53,571 bases of DNA, from the IMG/VR virus record IMGVR_UViG_3300003203_000001, positions 1 through 53,571 of that record. One strand, 5' to 3'. A model generated the notes under the pieces. That model was given only the letters and a program-made list of their open reading frames with translations, ran no database searches and had not been told where the DNA came from. This document shows, piece after piece, positions 7,295-14,992 of this stretch. The translations under genes and the position numbers were made by a program. Position 1 is the first letter of the stretch. Each line of letters begins with the position of its first letter. The stretch comes from a virus.

Positions 7295-7578
7295 GATTGT
7301 GTCCCCAGTGTCCCCAGTTGGACTAATCGACTGGGGACAGAATTGCCTAGCAATTCTATAGTTGTCCCCAGTGTCCCCAGTGTCCCCAAAATTCTAAAGG
7401 GTCGTATGGGAGCGATTGAACCCGCGTGCGGGACTACCCCTAACGCACCTTTACAACGCGCCCCATAATAGGCTTCGAGTTCTGGGGACACCGGGGACAT
7501 TGGGGACAACGATGAAATCGCTAAGGATTTCTGTCCCCAATATGTCCCCAATGTCCCCAGTTTTGCTGACCGGGTCAT
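7291..7578 (-). CDS. Reading frame built on GGGGACA iterons
   Basis: This frame of 95 codons has a four-base ATGA overlap with the gene before it (7575-7578) and another with the gene after it (7291-7294), exactly like proven neighbours. Its content is unusual: repeated LGT units (LGTLGTYWG, LGTLGTLGT, LGTLGT) are the translation of the CTGGGGACA direct repeats. It may be a genuine product, or a frame kept open only to pass ribosomes on to the next gene while the DNA serves as an iteron array. Confidence 0.4.
   Translation of the reverse strand: MTRSAKLGTLGTYWGQKSLAISSLSPMSPVSPELEAYYGARCKGALGVVPHAGSIAPIRPFRILGTLGTLGTTIELLGNSVPSRLVQLGTLGTQS
7300..7558. repeat. Iteron cluster, candidate replication origin
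   Basis: Twelve copies of the heptamer GGGGACA or its complement TGTCCCC lie in 259 bp: TGTCCCC at 7300, 7309, 7363, 7372, 7381, 7532, 7543 and 7552; GGGGACA at 7333, 7484, 7493 and 7502. Within clusters the spacing is 9 bp, once 11. Opposed clusters flank small palindromes: GAATTGC/GCAATTC (7340-7356) and GAAATC/GATTTC (7514-7531). A third hairpin (CCCGC/GCGGG) is at 7421-7432. The array lies directly downstream of the primase-helicase gene, which fits an origin or replication-control site. Confidence 0.7.
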
Positions 7579-10118
7579 GAAGACCTCTGGTCAGGCTCGG
7601 GTGGTTCGGGTAACAGGACGACGAAGTGTGATTTGCGTCCACCAACTCGGGCGCTGCGATCGAGCCTACCGGCGTCGAGCTGCGTCCATTCGAGTCGTGC
7701 CCACTCTCGTACAACTTCTCGCGGAGCAAGTCCATGCTCGGCGCAGAAGCGTCGGAACTCGGCGGGGATGATCAGCACCGAGTCGCGCTTCTGAAAGCCG
7801 AAGTAGGTCATGCCCGGCTTGCCCGGGCGCGGTACGTCCTCCTCGCCACTCGAGCCCATGTCGAGCACCGGAAACGAGTCGGGACGGCTCAGCACCCAGT
7901 CCTCGATCAGCCGGCGCGCGCGCTGCGCGATGCCCTCCACCGCTTCGCGCATGTCGACCTTCATGAACACGCGCTCGATCGTTTGGCCCTCGGGCGAGCC
8001 GAGGCCGAGGTCGGACACGGTGCGCTCGGTGACCAGCAGCAGCGCGAAGTACGCCGCGATGCGCCCCTGCAGCGGATCCTTCGCCATGGCGCGGAGCCGC
8101 TTCACCTCCTCGGCGAGCATCGTGCGGAATTGCGCCCAGTCGCTCTCGGTGTTGGCGACCAGCGAGTCGATCCAGGCCCGACCGAAGTGGCCAGCGTTGC
8201 GAGTGCAGCGCCGGCGGAGGTCGTCGATGTCCGCCGCCTTCATGCCGCCGAAGCCTGCGACCGGCAGCTGCACGACCCGAACCTGCGCGCCGGTGGCAGT
8301 GCTCTCGTCGGCGAGCTCGCGCTCGCCCGTGCTGAGCACGACGGTGCGCCAGTTCTGCGTCTCGCGCATCGTCAGATCGCGCTGCCCGCGCGTGCGCCCG
8401 GCGCCGTTGATCAGCGCGTACACGAGGCGTTCGGTCTGCAGCGGATCGGAGCCGCCGACCTCGTCGTAGCACTGTGGAAGGTCACATAGTGTCACCGCGC
8501 GCATCTCGGCACCGACCGGCGTCACGTTCCAACTCGCGACCCAGTGCGGGTTGTCCGGATCGCCGAAGACGCTCGCAGCGATCTTGAGCATCGAGGTCTT
8601 GCCGCGCGACGACTCGCCCGGAAGGTGGATCGCGAAGTTGGGCGCGCCCAGCGGCTGCAGCATCGGCGCGGCAAGCGCGCCGCAGATCACCGCAGCGCAG
8701 ATCGGGTCGGCGGCGAAGGCCTCTTTCAGAGCCGCGAGATGCGCGTCGTAGCTGCCGCGCGGCTCAAGGGCCTCGAAAATTTTTCTGCGATCGCCGCGTT
8801 TATCGAGGGCAATCGGCAGCTCCTTCTCGTCAGCACCACGCGCCTCGTTCAGCACGAACGCCGTTCGACCATCGACGAAATGCCAACCGGCCCGGTCGAC
8901 GCTCGCGACACGCGGGATCACCTTGCTGTTCACGGCGTCCAGCGCTTCGAACCAATCAACGAGCTTTGCCGCGCTGTTCGACGTAACCGGAGCCCCGAAG
9001 GGCGCGAGCTCGCGGATCATGGTCACGCGGTCGTGGATCGCCTGGCGCGTGACGCACTGCTCGACCCAGTCATGCCCGTTGTGAAAGCACAGCTCCACGC
9101 GCCCCTCGCGCGTATACAGGTCGTTCAGGTACCGCTGCAGCAGGATCGGGCTCGGCGCGACAGGTTCGGGGCCGTGCTTCGCGCCTGCGTTCATCCGCCA
9201 AAGCGCGCCGTTCTTGCGGACTTCGTAGGCATCGGAGATGCGCAGATCGTTCGCGACCGGCGCGTCGTGCAGGAACTTGATGGTCTTGGCCCGCAGGAGC
9301 GGGTTGCGCAGGTCGGCAGGCTCGATCGGCGTCGCGCTGTCGAGCAACTTGCGCGTGCCCTCCTCGCCCCATGCCGCGAAGAAATCGTCGATGCCTTTCT
9401 GCGCAGCCGAGGGCGGAGCGCAAAAGCGCACGCTGAGCGCGCCGGCGGCGAGCAGCACCCCACAGAGGCGCGCGGCCGCCATCATCACGCGCTCGTTCTC
9501 CCTTGAATCGGCGTCGAAGCAGATCACATGGTGACGACCTGCGACGGTGCAGTGCTCCAAGATGAGCGGGTGCAGTCGCTCCTCGTTTGTCTGTTGCCGG
9601 TGCGCGACGTCGCCGAAGTTCCAAACGCCGGTCAGGCCGACGCAGCAGAGCCCCATCTGGTCGAAGACGAGCGCCTTTTTTTCGCCCTCGGTCCAATAGA
9701 CGATAAGGTCCGTGAGCTTGTACCAACCACCGGCGCGCGCGCGCGGCGTGAAATAGACCAGCACGCCAACCTGATCCGATTGGTCGTACTTGACGGGCCT
9801 GCCGTTGCGCACCTGCGGCTTGGTCGGCCGCACGCGATAGGCATAAGGCGTTGCCTCGCCCGGCAAGTAGAACGGAAACACCAGGGCGGCAAGGCAGAAC
9901 TCGGGCCATCGCTTGCGGTGGATTAGCGCTGCGATCGCGAGTCGGTTTGACTCGGTGTACAGATCGGCGAGCCGGATCGTCTCGTCGTTCAGTCCGCTTG
10001 CGCGCAGCTGTTCGAGGTGGCCCTCGTTCACCTCGCGCTTCTGCGGCAGATTCACCACTCGTGGGCGCCGCCGCCCACCACTGTTCGAACCGCCGCCCTG
10101 GTGTTGTTCTTCCGTCAC
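7575..10118 (-). CDS. Primase-helicase (TOPRIM DUF3854 plus DUF927)
   Basis: This is an 847-aa replication protein. It starts at GTG 10118 behind a strong GGGAGG site. Residues about 50-270 hold a TOPRIM-like DUF3854 region (YWTEGEKKALVFDQMG and the acidic pair in VICFDADSREN). Residues about 470-660 form a DUF927 superfamily-3-like ATPase with Walker A GESSRGKTSMLK and an acidic Walker B-like site in LPQCYDEVGGSD. The pattern resembles the P4 alpha class of primase-helicases. It likely recognises the adjacent iteron array and starts replication. Confidence 0.9.
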   Translation of the reverse strand: MTEEQHQGGGSNSGGRRRPRVVNLPQKREVNEGHLEQLRASGLNDETIRLADLYTESNRLAIAALIHRKRWPEFCLAALVFPFYLPGEATPYAYRVRPTKPQVRNGRPVKYDQSDQVGVLVYFTPRARAGGWYKLTDLIVYWTEGEKKALVFDQMGLCCVGLTGVWNFGDVAHRQQTNEERLHPLILEHCTVAGRHHVICFDADSRENERVMMAAARLCGVLLAAGALSVRFCAPPSAAQKGIDDFFAAWGEEGTRKLLDSATPIEPADLRNPLLRAKTIKFLHDAPVANDLRISDAYEVRKNGALWRMNAGAKHGPEPVAPSPILLQRYLNDLYTREGRVELCFHNGHDWVEQCVTRQAIHDRVTMIRELAPFGAPVTSNSAAKLVDWFEALDAVNSKVIPRVASVDRAGWHFVDGRTAFVLNEARGADEKELPIALDKRGDRRKIFEALEPRGSYDAHLAALKEAFAADPICAAVICGALAAPMLQPLGAPNFAIHLPGESSRGKTSMLKIAASVFGDPDNPHWVASWNVTPVGAEMRAVTLCDLPQCYDEVGGSDPLQTERLVYALINGAGRTRGQRDLTMRETQNWRTVVLSTGERELADESTATGAQVRVVQLPVAGFGGMKAADIDDLRRRCTRNAGHFGRAWIDSLVANTESDWAQFRTMLAEEVKRLRAMAKDPLQGRIAAYFALLLVTERTVSDLGLGSPEGQTIERVFMKVDMREAVEGIAQRARRLIEDWVLSRPDSFPVLDMGSSGEEDVPRPGKPGMTYFGFQKRDSVLIIPAEFRRFCAEHGLAPREVVREWARLEWTQLDAGRLDRSARVGGRKSHFVVLLPEPPEPDQRSS

Positions 10119-10135
10119 ACCGCCTCCCTTCGGTT

Positions 10136-10606
10136 CTAGGCGCTGGCGGTCGCGGTCGGATTGGGGCGTTTCTTGCGAGGCACGCGTTGCGGCGGAGTGC
10201 GAGGCGGAGGCGGCAGCTCCGTCTCGCCGTCAGCGGAGACCGGTTCTTCGAAGAGGTCGCCCGTGCGCTCGGAAGCGGTGAGCGCGCGCGTTTCGACTTC
10301 AGCTTTGGTGTCGGGGCGCACCAGGCGCATGCAGTTCTGCTTGAAGTCCTTCAGCCACTCGCACTTGACCTCGCGGTCCTCTTCGCCTGTGTCGATCACG
10401 TGGGCGAGATCGCCGCGGCGCTTCACCGCGACCCTGATCTGGTTGTTGAGGTCGGTGCGCTCGAGTTTCAGCTTCTCGATCTGCAGCTCGGATTCCGCCA
10501 TCTCCTCGCCCCGCTTCAGCAGCTCCGGTTCGGTGAGTTTGCAAGGCAACGTGCGCTGCTCGAACGAGCGTGTCTTACTGCCGCCACTACCATTCTTCTT
10601 ACCCAT
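10136..10606 (-). CDS. Coiled-coil early phage protein
   Basis: This is a 156-aa protein starting at ATG 10606 with GAGGAAT upstream. Residues 25-75 are a long charged helix (LLKRGEEMAESELQIEKLK and onward). The middle reads DTGEEDREVKCEWLKDFKQN followed by RLVRPDT, a pattern found in small conserved phage proteins of unknown function near replication genes. The tail is Pro/Arg/Lys-rich (PPPPRTPPQRVPRKKRPN). A role in replication or DNA binding is an inference from context. Confidence 0.72.
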   Translation of the reverse strand: MGKKNGSGGSKTRSFEQRTLPCKLTEPELLKRGEEMAESELQIEKLKLERTDLNNQIRVAVKRRGDLAHVIDTGEEDREVKCEWLKDFKQNCMRLVRPDTKAEVETRALTASERTGDLFEEPVSADGETELPPPPRTPPQRVPRKKRPNPTATASA

Positions 10607-10668
10607 GAGCGGGATTCCTCCATGGGTGCCCAACGGCTGCACCGGGTGTGGTTTTTTTGGGGTACGGC

Positions 10669-10687
10669 GCCGCACGACCCGTGCGGC
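10669..10687. other. Perfect 8-bp inverted repeat
   Basis: GCCGCACG and CGTGCGGC enclose a 3-base loop, 12 bases past the stop of the Cro-like gene. Seven T residues lie at 10652-10658, but on the wrong side for a Rho-independent terminator on either strand. It may slow transcription, act as an mRNA 3' hairpin, or be a protein-binding site. Confidence 0.45.
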
Positions 10688-10698
10688 ATCGAAACGCA

Positions 10699-11022
10699 TC
10701 AGGCAGTGGCCGCCGCCTCTATGTCGTCGTCGCGCGTTGTCAGCGCCGGCGTTGAAACCTGGGTTCGGCTGCGAGCACGCGCGGTCTTGCGCTTGGGTTT
10801 GAGACGCAGCGGCACGTCGGCCGAACAGTCGAACAGGACGCAGAGCTGGCGGAAGACGCCGAGGTGCGGCTGGCAATCGTCACGCTCCCACCGGCCGATA
10901 CCTCCGACCTCACGCGCGATGTTGCGACCGCCGCCGGAAACTGCGCGCAGCCGCCTGGCCAACTCAGCCTGACTCCATCCGCGGGCAAGGCGCTGGGCTC
11001 GGACCCATTTGCCGATTTTCAT
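10699..11022 (-). CDS. Cro-like XRE-family regulator
   Basis: This is a 107-aa protein that opens the leftward unit. Residues 1-60 form an XRE helix-turn-helix: KIGKWVRAQRLARGWSQAEL then ARRLRAV and IGRWERDDCQPHLG. The C-terminus is basic (LKPKRKTARARSRTQ) and likely unstructured. It faces the other XRE gene across a 109-bp gap that contains the palindromic operator-like element. The arrangement matches a phage lysis/lysogeny switch, with this protein in the Cro position. Confidence 0.85.
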   Translation of the reverse strand: MKIGKWVRAQRLARGWSQAELARRLRAVSGGGRNIAREVGGIGRWERDDCQPHLGVFRQLCVLFDCSADVPLRLKPKRKTARARSRTQVSTPALTTRDDDIEAAATA

Positions 11023-11131
11023 GACAAAGATGCCTTCGCATAAATGCCATGTCCCGTCAACATGTGGGCGATCATCCCAGCACTTCTGCTATTGCTTCGG
11101 AGCCAAAGGGCAATGCACAAACGGCAGTGTA
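11023..11131. promoter_or_regulatory. Divergent promoter/operator region of the switch
   Basis: This 109-bp non-coding gap lies between two divergent XRE regulators. It holds the 21-bp operator-like element at 11031-11051, only 9 bp ahead of the leftward start codon. On the minus strand TTGACG (11060-11055) is a possible -35 box, but no convincing -10 box at the normal distance was found. Repressor binding to the element would block the leftward leader. Confidence 0.6.
11031..11051. promoter_or_regulatory. 21-bp operator-like element, copy A
   Basis: The element contains the palindrome GCATAAATGC and matches 12016-12036 at 18 of 21 positions. The shared pattern is TGCC, two A/T bases, CGCATAAATGCC, one purine, TG. 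Its position in the divergent switch makes it the natural candidate for the binding site of the 131-aa repressor, the 107-aa Cro-like protein, or both. Confidence 0.6.
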
Positions 11132-11527
11132 ATGAGCGGAACTCTCGGCGAGCGCATCGCGGAATTGCGCGAAAAGGCTAAGAAGACCCAGCCTGAGCTC
11201 GCTCAGATGCTTGGCACGAACACGACCACAATTTCACGTTGGGAAAATAATCGAGGGAAACCTCACCTCGATCAGCTTGAGTCGCTCTCGAAGTTCTTCG
11301 GCGTGACGCTTGATTACTTGGTCTTCGGCACCTCGCACGAAAGCCCGGTTGACACGCGCGCGTTTCACGAGTTTCTCGCTACCGAATACGGACGTACTGC
11401 ACAGCGCAACGGCTGGCTCGATGCGATCAAATCGATCCGATACCCGTCTCCGCCGACGGTAGATCTCTACATCGACATGGTCATTGCGTTTGAGCGAATG
11501 CAACGCGCGAAAGGTGGCGGTAGCTAG
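11132..11527 (+). CDS. CI-like XRE-family repressor
   Basis: This is a 131-aa protein starting at ATG 11132. The N-terminal 65 residues are a canonical XRE domain: LGERIAELREKAKKTQPELA, then QMLGTNTTTISRWENNRGKP, then LSKFFGVTLDYLVFG. The C-terminal half (HEFLATEYGRTAQRNGW, IDMVIAFERMQ) is a short helical domain, without the Ser/Lys autoprotease of long CI proteins. Release from repression would therefore not be by LexA-type self-cleavage. It leads the rightward recombination-integration unit. Confidence 0.87.
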   Translation: MSGTLGERIAELREKAKKTQPELAQMLGTNTTTISRWENNRGKPHLDQLESLSKFFGVTLDYLVFGTSHESPVDTRAFHEFLATEYGRTAQRNGWLDAIKSIRYPSPPTVDLYIDMVIAFERMQRAKGGGS

Positions 11528-11638
11528 ACTAGCTACTTTCGGCCTGTGCCTGCTTGTGCGGAGCGCTGACACCAAAGTGTCGCAGCGCAGGCGGAATCTC
11601 GTAGATCGTTTTTGCCACGGTGGCGTAGATCTCAAACC

Positions 11639-11878
11639 GTGCACAGAGCGTCTGACTTCGCCGAGTACCTCAGCAGTCGTGATGCTAGCGCCGCCGACCC
11701 GCGCGAGCTCCTCACGCTGGCGCGAATGCGCGACGCATTAGGAACACCGCTCACACAGAGCGATTACGAGCGTCTGCGTGACGTGTTGCGCCTGCATGCG
11801 GAACGCACCGATGAGCAGCAGCGTGCGTCCGCACGCGATGGTTTCGCGAACGCGGACGGTACCCTGAGCCGCCGCTGA
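11639..11878 (+). CDS. Small helical protein, unknown
   Basis: This is a 79-aa frame from GTG 11639 (TTG 11612 is an upstream alternative). The text is protein-like: SDFAEYLSSRDASAADPREL, then LTQSDYERLRDVLRLHAERT. No ribosome site is obvious. A frame on the opposite strand (11738-12007) overlaps it and has a CPVCGG pair, so the coding strand here is not certain. The plus strand is preferred because it matches the direction of its neighbours. Confidence 0.45.
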   Translation: MHRASDFAEYLSSRDASAADPRELLTLARMRDALGTPLTQSDYERLRDVLRLHAERTDEQQRASARDGFANADGTLSRR

Positions 11879-12015
11879 GCCACCGCAAACAGGGCAGCGT
11901 CGTGTCAAGCGATCTGTTCCGACGTTGAAGCGATCGCCGGGGATATGCCAGCGCCGCCGATTTCGCGGCGAACAGGGCACTTTTCGCACGGAACTCCCGC
12001 TGAACATAGCACTAT

Positions 12016-12036
12016 TGCCAACGCATAAATGCCGTG
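12016..12036. promoter_or_regulatory. 21-bp operator-like element, copy B
   Basis: This is the second copy of the GCATAAATGC-centred element, 64 bp ahead of the first gene of the recombination operon. A candidate -35 TTGCCA (12015-12020) and a poor -10 TACATG (12038-12043), 17 bp apart, bracket it, so a bound repressor would sit between the promoter boxes. Flanking TTGCCA and TGGCAA arms add an outer inverted repeat. Confidence 0.55.
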
Positions 12037-12099
12037 CTACATGGCAACTATGCTGGGTTGGCGTACCGAAATTGCTCGCTTTGGCCGTGAGGGCCAGAA

Positions 12100-12318
12100 A
12101 TGAGCAGCGCCGGCAGCGTGACGCTGTGGATGCCCGCTGTCGAGCCGGACGGCTCGCAATGGCTGGTCATCACCAGTGCGACACTCCAGGCGGGGCCACC
12201 GGGCAAGGAGCGCGTCACCGTCTACGACCGTCACGGTCTTGCCGCCGGCGACATCGAGCTGCCGGCCGGGGACGGTGAAGCCCTGCTGCGCAGGCTCGGC
12301 ATGGAGCCTGTGCCATGA
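12100..12318 (+). CDS. Small protein sharing a domain with 23507-23947
   Basis: This is a 72-aa protein starting at ATG 12100 behind GAGGG. Its whole length parallels the C-terminal half of the 146-aa protein at 23507-23947. Here LVITSATLQAG is followed by RVTVYDRHGLAAGDIELPAG and GEALLRRLG. There FISSASVVAIGG is followed by VRVWTRGALAGELVLDGG and GELLARRLG. It looks like a compact beta domain. The function is unknown. Its stop overlaps the nuclease start by four bases. Confidence 0.7.
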   Translation: MSSAGSVTLWMPAVEPDGSQWLVITSATLQAGPPGKERVTVYDRHGLAAGDIELPAGDGEALLRRLGMEPVP

Positions 12319-13307
12319 GCGAGCGCCGCTTGCCGCTGATCACGAACAGCGAGCTGAAGTGCTTCCGGCGCTGCGTTCGCGAGCACTTTCACGCCTACCG
12401 CCTCGGGTTCCGGTCGCTCGGCGAGTCCGAGTCGCTCCGGTTCGGTTCCCTTTTTCACGCCGGGCTAGAGGCGTGGTGGCGCGCCGACGAGGGGGATCGC
12501 CTGAACCATGCGATCGAAGCGATTCGTCCGCTCGCCGAAGATGAATACGACTTGGTGCGGGCTGGTGTCCTGCTGCAGGGCTACGACGCTCGCTGGGCCG
12601 CCGACGACATCGAAGTGCTCGGCGTCGAGCTGCAGTTCCGCGCGCCGCTGATGAACCCGGTTACTGGTGCGGCGAGTCGCACGTACGAGGTCGCGGGCAA
12701 GCTCGATGCGCTCGTGCGCAGCCGCTCCGACGGGCTGATTTACGTGGTGGAGCACAAGACCTCGAGCGAAGACCTTTCGCCGGGTTCCTCTTACTGGCAA
12801 CGCCTGCAGCTCGATGCGCAGGTCTCGATGTACTACGCGGGCGCGCGTTCGCTCGATTTCGACGTCGCCGGCTGTCTGTACGACGTCATCGGCAAGCCGC
12901 GACACGCGCCGAAGCGCGCGACGCCCGTCGAATCGCGCAAGTACACCAAGCGCGGAGAGCTGTATGCGAACCAGCGCGCCGAAGACGAAACGCCAGATGA
13001 ATACCGGCAGCGCCTGCTCGAAGTAATCGCCGAGGCACCTGAGCAGTACTACGCGCGGCAGATCGTCGTGCGGCTCGAAGCCGAGGAGCGCGACGCCGGA
13101 TTCGACAACTGGCAAACAGCGCGCGCCATGCGCGAGGCCGAGCTCGCCCAGCGCTATCCACGCAATCCCGACGCCTGCGAGCGTTACGGCCGCATGTGCA
13201 GCTACTTCCCGGTCTGCACTGGCACCGCCTCGCTTGAAGACCCGACGCTATACCGCCGGGTCGACAACGTGCACGAAGAGCTGACCCAGGAGGCCGACGC
13301 CGCCTAG
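12315..13307 (+). CDS. PD-(D/E)XK nuclease, Cas4/RecB-like
   Basis: This is a 330-aa protein. The motifs fit the PD-(D/E)XK nuclease fold: RFGSLFHAGLEAWW (motif with His, near residue 45), VAGKLDALVRSRSDGLIYVV (catalytic Asp, near 125) then EHKTSS (catalytic Glu/Lys). The C-terminal part has CERYGRMCSYFPVC, which with an N-terminal CFRRC could hold an iron-sulfur cluster, as in Cas4 and AddB. It heads the recombination set with the Sak4-like ATPase and SSB and likely supplies the exonuclease. Confidence 0.88.
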   Translation: MSERRLPLITNSELKCFRRCVREHFHAYRLGFRSLGESESLRFGSLFHAGLEAWWRADEGDRLNHAIEAIRPLAEDEYDLVRAGVLLQGYDARWAADDIEVLGVELQFRAPLMNPVTGAASRTYEVAGKLDALVRSRSDGLIYVVEHKTSSEDLSPGSSYWQRLQLDAQVSMYYAGARSLDFDVAGCLYDVIGKPRHAPKRATPVESRKYTKRGELYANQRAEDETPDEYRQRLLEVIAEAPEQYYARQIVVRLEAEERDAGFDNWQTARAMREAELAQRYPRNPDACERYGRMCSYFPVCTGTASLEDPTLYRRVDNVHEELTQEADAA

Positions 13308-13388
13308 CAGCTCACACGCACGACATTGGACGGCTCTTGCGCTCGGCAATCTCGCCGGCGTGAGCGGAACCGAAAGAGAGGGTCTCTC

Positions 13389-14444
13389 ATGTCCAATTCA
13401 GCAGTACCAAAGGCGACAACCGCCACCGGATCGCCGCCCCCCAAAGCGACTCCCAAGCCACCGCTCCCGACTATCCCCGCCCAAGCCTCGCTGCCGGCAA
13501 GGCCGGGCGGGCGAATGTCGCTCGACTCCGTGATTCGAGGCCGCATCGAGAAGCCGATGCGCGTGCTGGTGTACGGCGTCGAAGGCGTCGGCAAGAGCAC
13601 CTTCGCCGCCTCGGCGCCGTCGACCATCTTCCTCGGCGCCGAGGACGGTACGAGCGAGCTGGACGTCGCGCGCTTCCCTGAACCCTCTAGCTGGGTCGAG
13701 GCGATGGAAGCGATCACCGAACTCACAAACGCCGACCACGACTACAAGACGCTCGCCATCGACACCCTGGACTGGCTCGAGCCGCTCTGCTGGATGCACA
13801 CCTTCCAGGGCAAGAAGGACAAGGCCGGCAAGCCAATCGAGAACATCGAGGGCTTCGGATTCGGCAAAGGCTACAGCTACGCGCTCGAACACTGGCGGCA
13901 GCTAACGGCGGCGCTTGAGCGACTGCGCACCAAGCGCGGAATGCACATGGTCCTGCTGGCGCACTCGTGGATCAAACCGTTCAAGAATCCGGCCGGCGAA
14001 GACTTCGATCGCTACGAGATGAAGCTGCACGCAAAGGCCGCCGGCCTGATGCGCGAGTGGTCCGACGCGGTGCTCTTCGCGCAGCACGAAACGCTCACGT
14101 ACGAGGCGAACGGTCGGGTCAAGGGCATCTCGAGCGGAGCGCGCGTCCTCTACACCGAGCGCTGCGCCGCATGGGACGCAAAGAACCGCTACGACCTGCC
14201 GGATCGCCTGCCGCTCGATTGGCAGAGCTTCGCCGAGGCGGTGCTTGAGCGGCGCCCGGCTGATCCGGAGCAGCTGCGCGAAAAGATCGAGGGGATGCTG
14301 GTCGGCGCGCGCGAGAAGCTCGCTGAACGAGTCCGAAACGCGCTGCAACAAGCGGGGGACAACGCCGCCGAGCTGGCGCGCATCTGGAACAAGTTGAACG
14401 CGGTCGTCGATGAGGCGCCCGCCGCAGAGGAGGCACAGTCATGA
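13389..14444 (+). CDS. Sak4-like RecA-fold ATPase (single-strand annealing/recombination)
   Basis: This is a 351-aa protein starting at ATG 13389 behind GAGAGGG. After a Pro/Ala-rich leader, the Walker A is VLVYGVEGVGKSTFAASAP (near residue 62), the Walker B-like strand is YKTLAIDTLDWLEPL, and MHMVLLAHSWIKPF is the next core strand. This is the Sak4/AAA_24 layout of phage recombinases. A C-terminal helical extension (EQLREKIEGMLVGAREKLAE) follows. It overlaps the SSB-like gene by four bases, a pairing typical of Sak4 systems. Confidence 0.87.
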   Translation: MSNSAVPKATTATGSPPPKATPKPPLPTIPAQASLPARPGGRMSLDSVIRGRIEKPMRVLVYGVEGVGKSTFAASAPSTIFLGAEDGTSELDVARFPEPSSWVEAMEAITELTNADHDYKTLAIDTLDWLEPLCWMHTFQGKKDKAGKPIENIEGFGFGKGYSYALEHWRQLTAALERLRTKRGMHMVLLAHSWIKPFKNPAGEDFDRYEMKLHAKAAGLMREWSDAVLFAQHETLTYEANGRVKGISSGARVLYTERCAAWDAKNRYDLPDRLPLDWQSFAEAVLERRPADPEQLREKIEGMLVGAREKLAERVRNALQQAGDNAAELARIWNKLNAVVDEAPAAEEAQS

Positions 14445-14977
14445 TCGCAGAGGGCACCTACAAAGCGAGAGGCGTCGAAGGCGCCCTCGGGTATGCGTCG
14501 AACGACTCGGAGCAGGTCGCGGTATCGCTCGTCCTGCTCGAGGGTCCCGACGAGGGCAAGCACATCACCTGGTACGGGTTCTTCACCGAGAAGACCACCG
14601 AGGTGACGCTCAAATCGCTGCGCACACTGGGATGGCAAGGCGACGACCTGAGCGACCTGACCGGCATCGACCAGAATGAGGTCTATGCCGTCATCGCGCA
14701 CGAGGAAGATCAAGAGGGCAATCCGCGCGCGCGAGTGCGCTGGATCAACGCCGGCGGAGGCCTCGCGCTGAAGACGCGCATGGACGATGGCGCCGCCAAG
14801 GCCTTCGCCGAGCGCATGAAGGGCCACGTGCTCGCGGCGAAGAGCCGAACGCCCGGTTCGCCGGCGGCGGCCTCAAACCAGCAATCGCGCGCAGCTGCAA
14901 ACGGCCAGCGCGGCGGCGGCGGATCCAAGGCGGAGTCGAAAGAGAAGGCCAGGGACAACGACGACATCCCGTTCTAA
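14441..14977 (+). CDS. SSB-like single-strand DNA-binding protein
   Basis: This is a 178-aa protein. The N-terminal 110 residues look like a DUF669-type beta-barrel (EGTYKARGVEGALGYAS, VAVSLVLLEGPDEGKHITWY). It ends with a Gly/Ala/Ser-rich linker and the acidic tip DNDDIPF, the hallmark of bacterial SSB tails that recruit partner proteins. It overlaps the Sak4-like gene and probably loads it on single-stranded DNA. Confidence 0.83.
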   Translation: MIAEGTYKARGVEGALGYASNDSEQVAVSLVLLEGPDEGKHITWYGFFTEKTTEVTLKSLRTLGWQGDDLSDLTGIDQNEVYAVIAHEEDQEGNPRARVRWINAGGGLALKTRMDDGAAKAFAERMKGHVLAAKSRTPGSPAAASNQQSRAAANGQRGGGGSKAESKEKARDNDDIPF

Positions 14978-14992
14978 CGGAGGAGCGCCCGA

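Noticed and set aside
7391-7470. tRNA-like text (GGTTCAATCGC and a GCGGG arm) on the minus strand of the iteron region
   Set aside because: The T-arm does not pair on its 3' side and no anticodon arm or acceptor stem could be formed, so no tRNA is called.
10640-10690. Rho-independent terminator with T7 run and hairpin
   Set aside because: The T-run lies on the wrong side of the hairpin for either transcript direction.
11738-12007. Minus-strand zinc-ribbon-like frame (CPVCGG and a final CERC)
   Set aside because: It is opposite to all flanking genes and overlaps a protein-like plus-strand frame and part of the region ahead of copy B of the operator. The evidence is not enough to prefer it.
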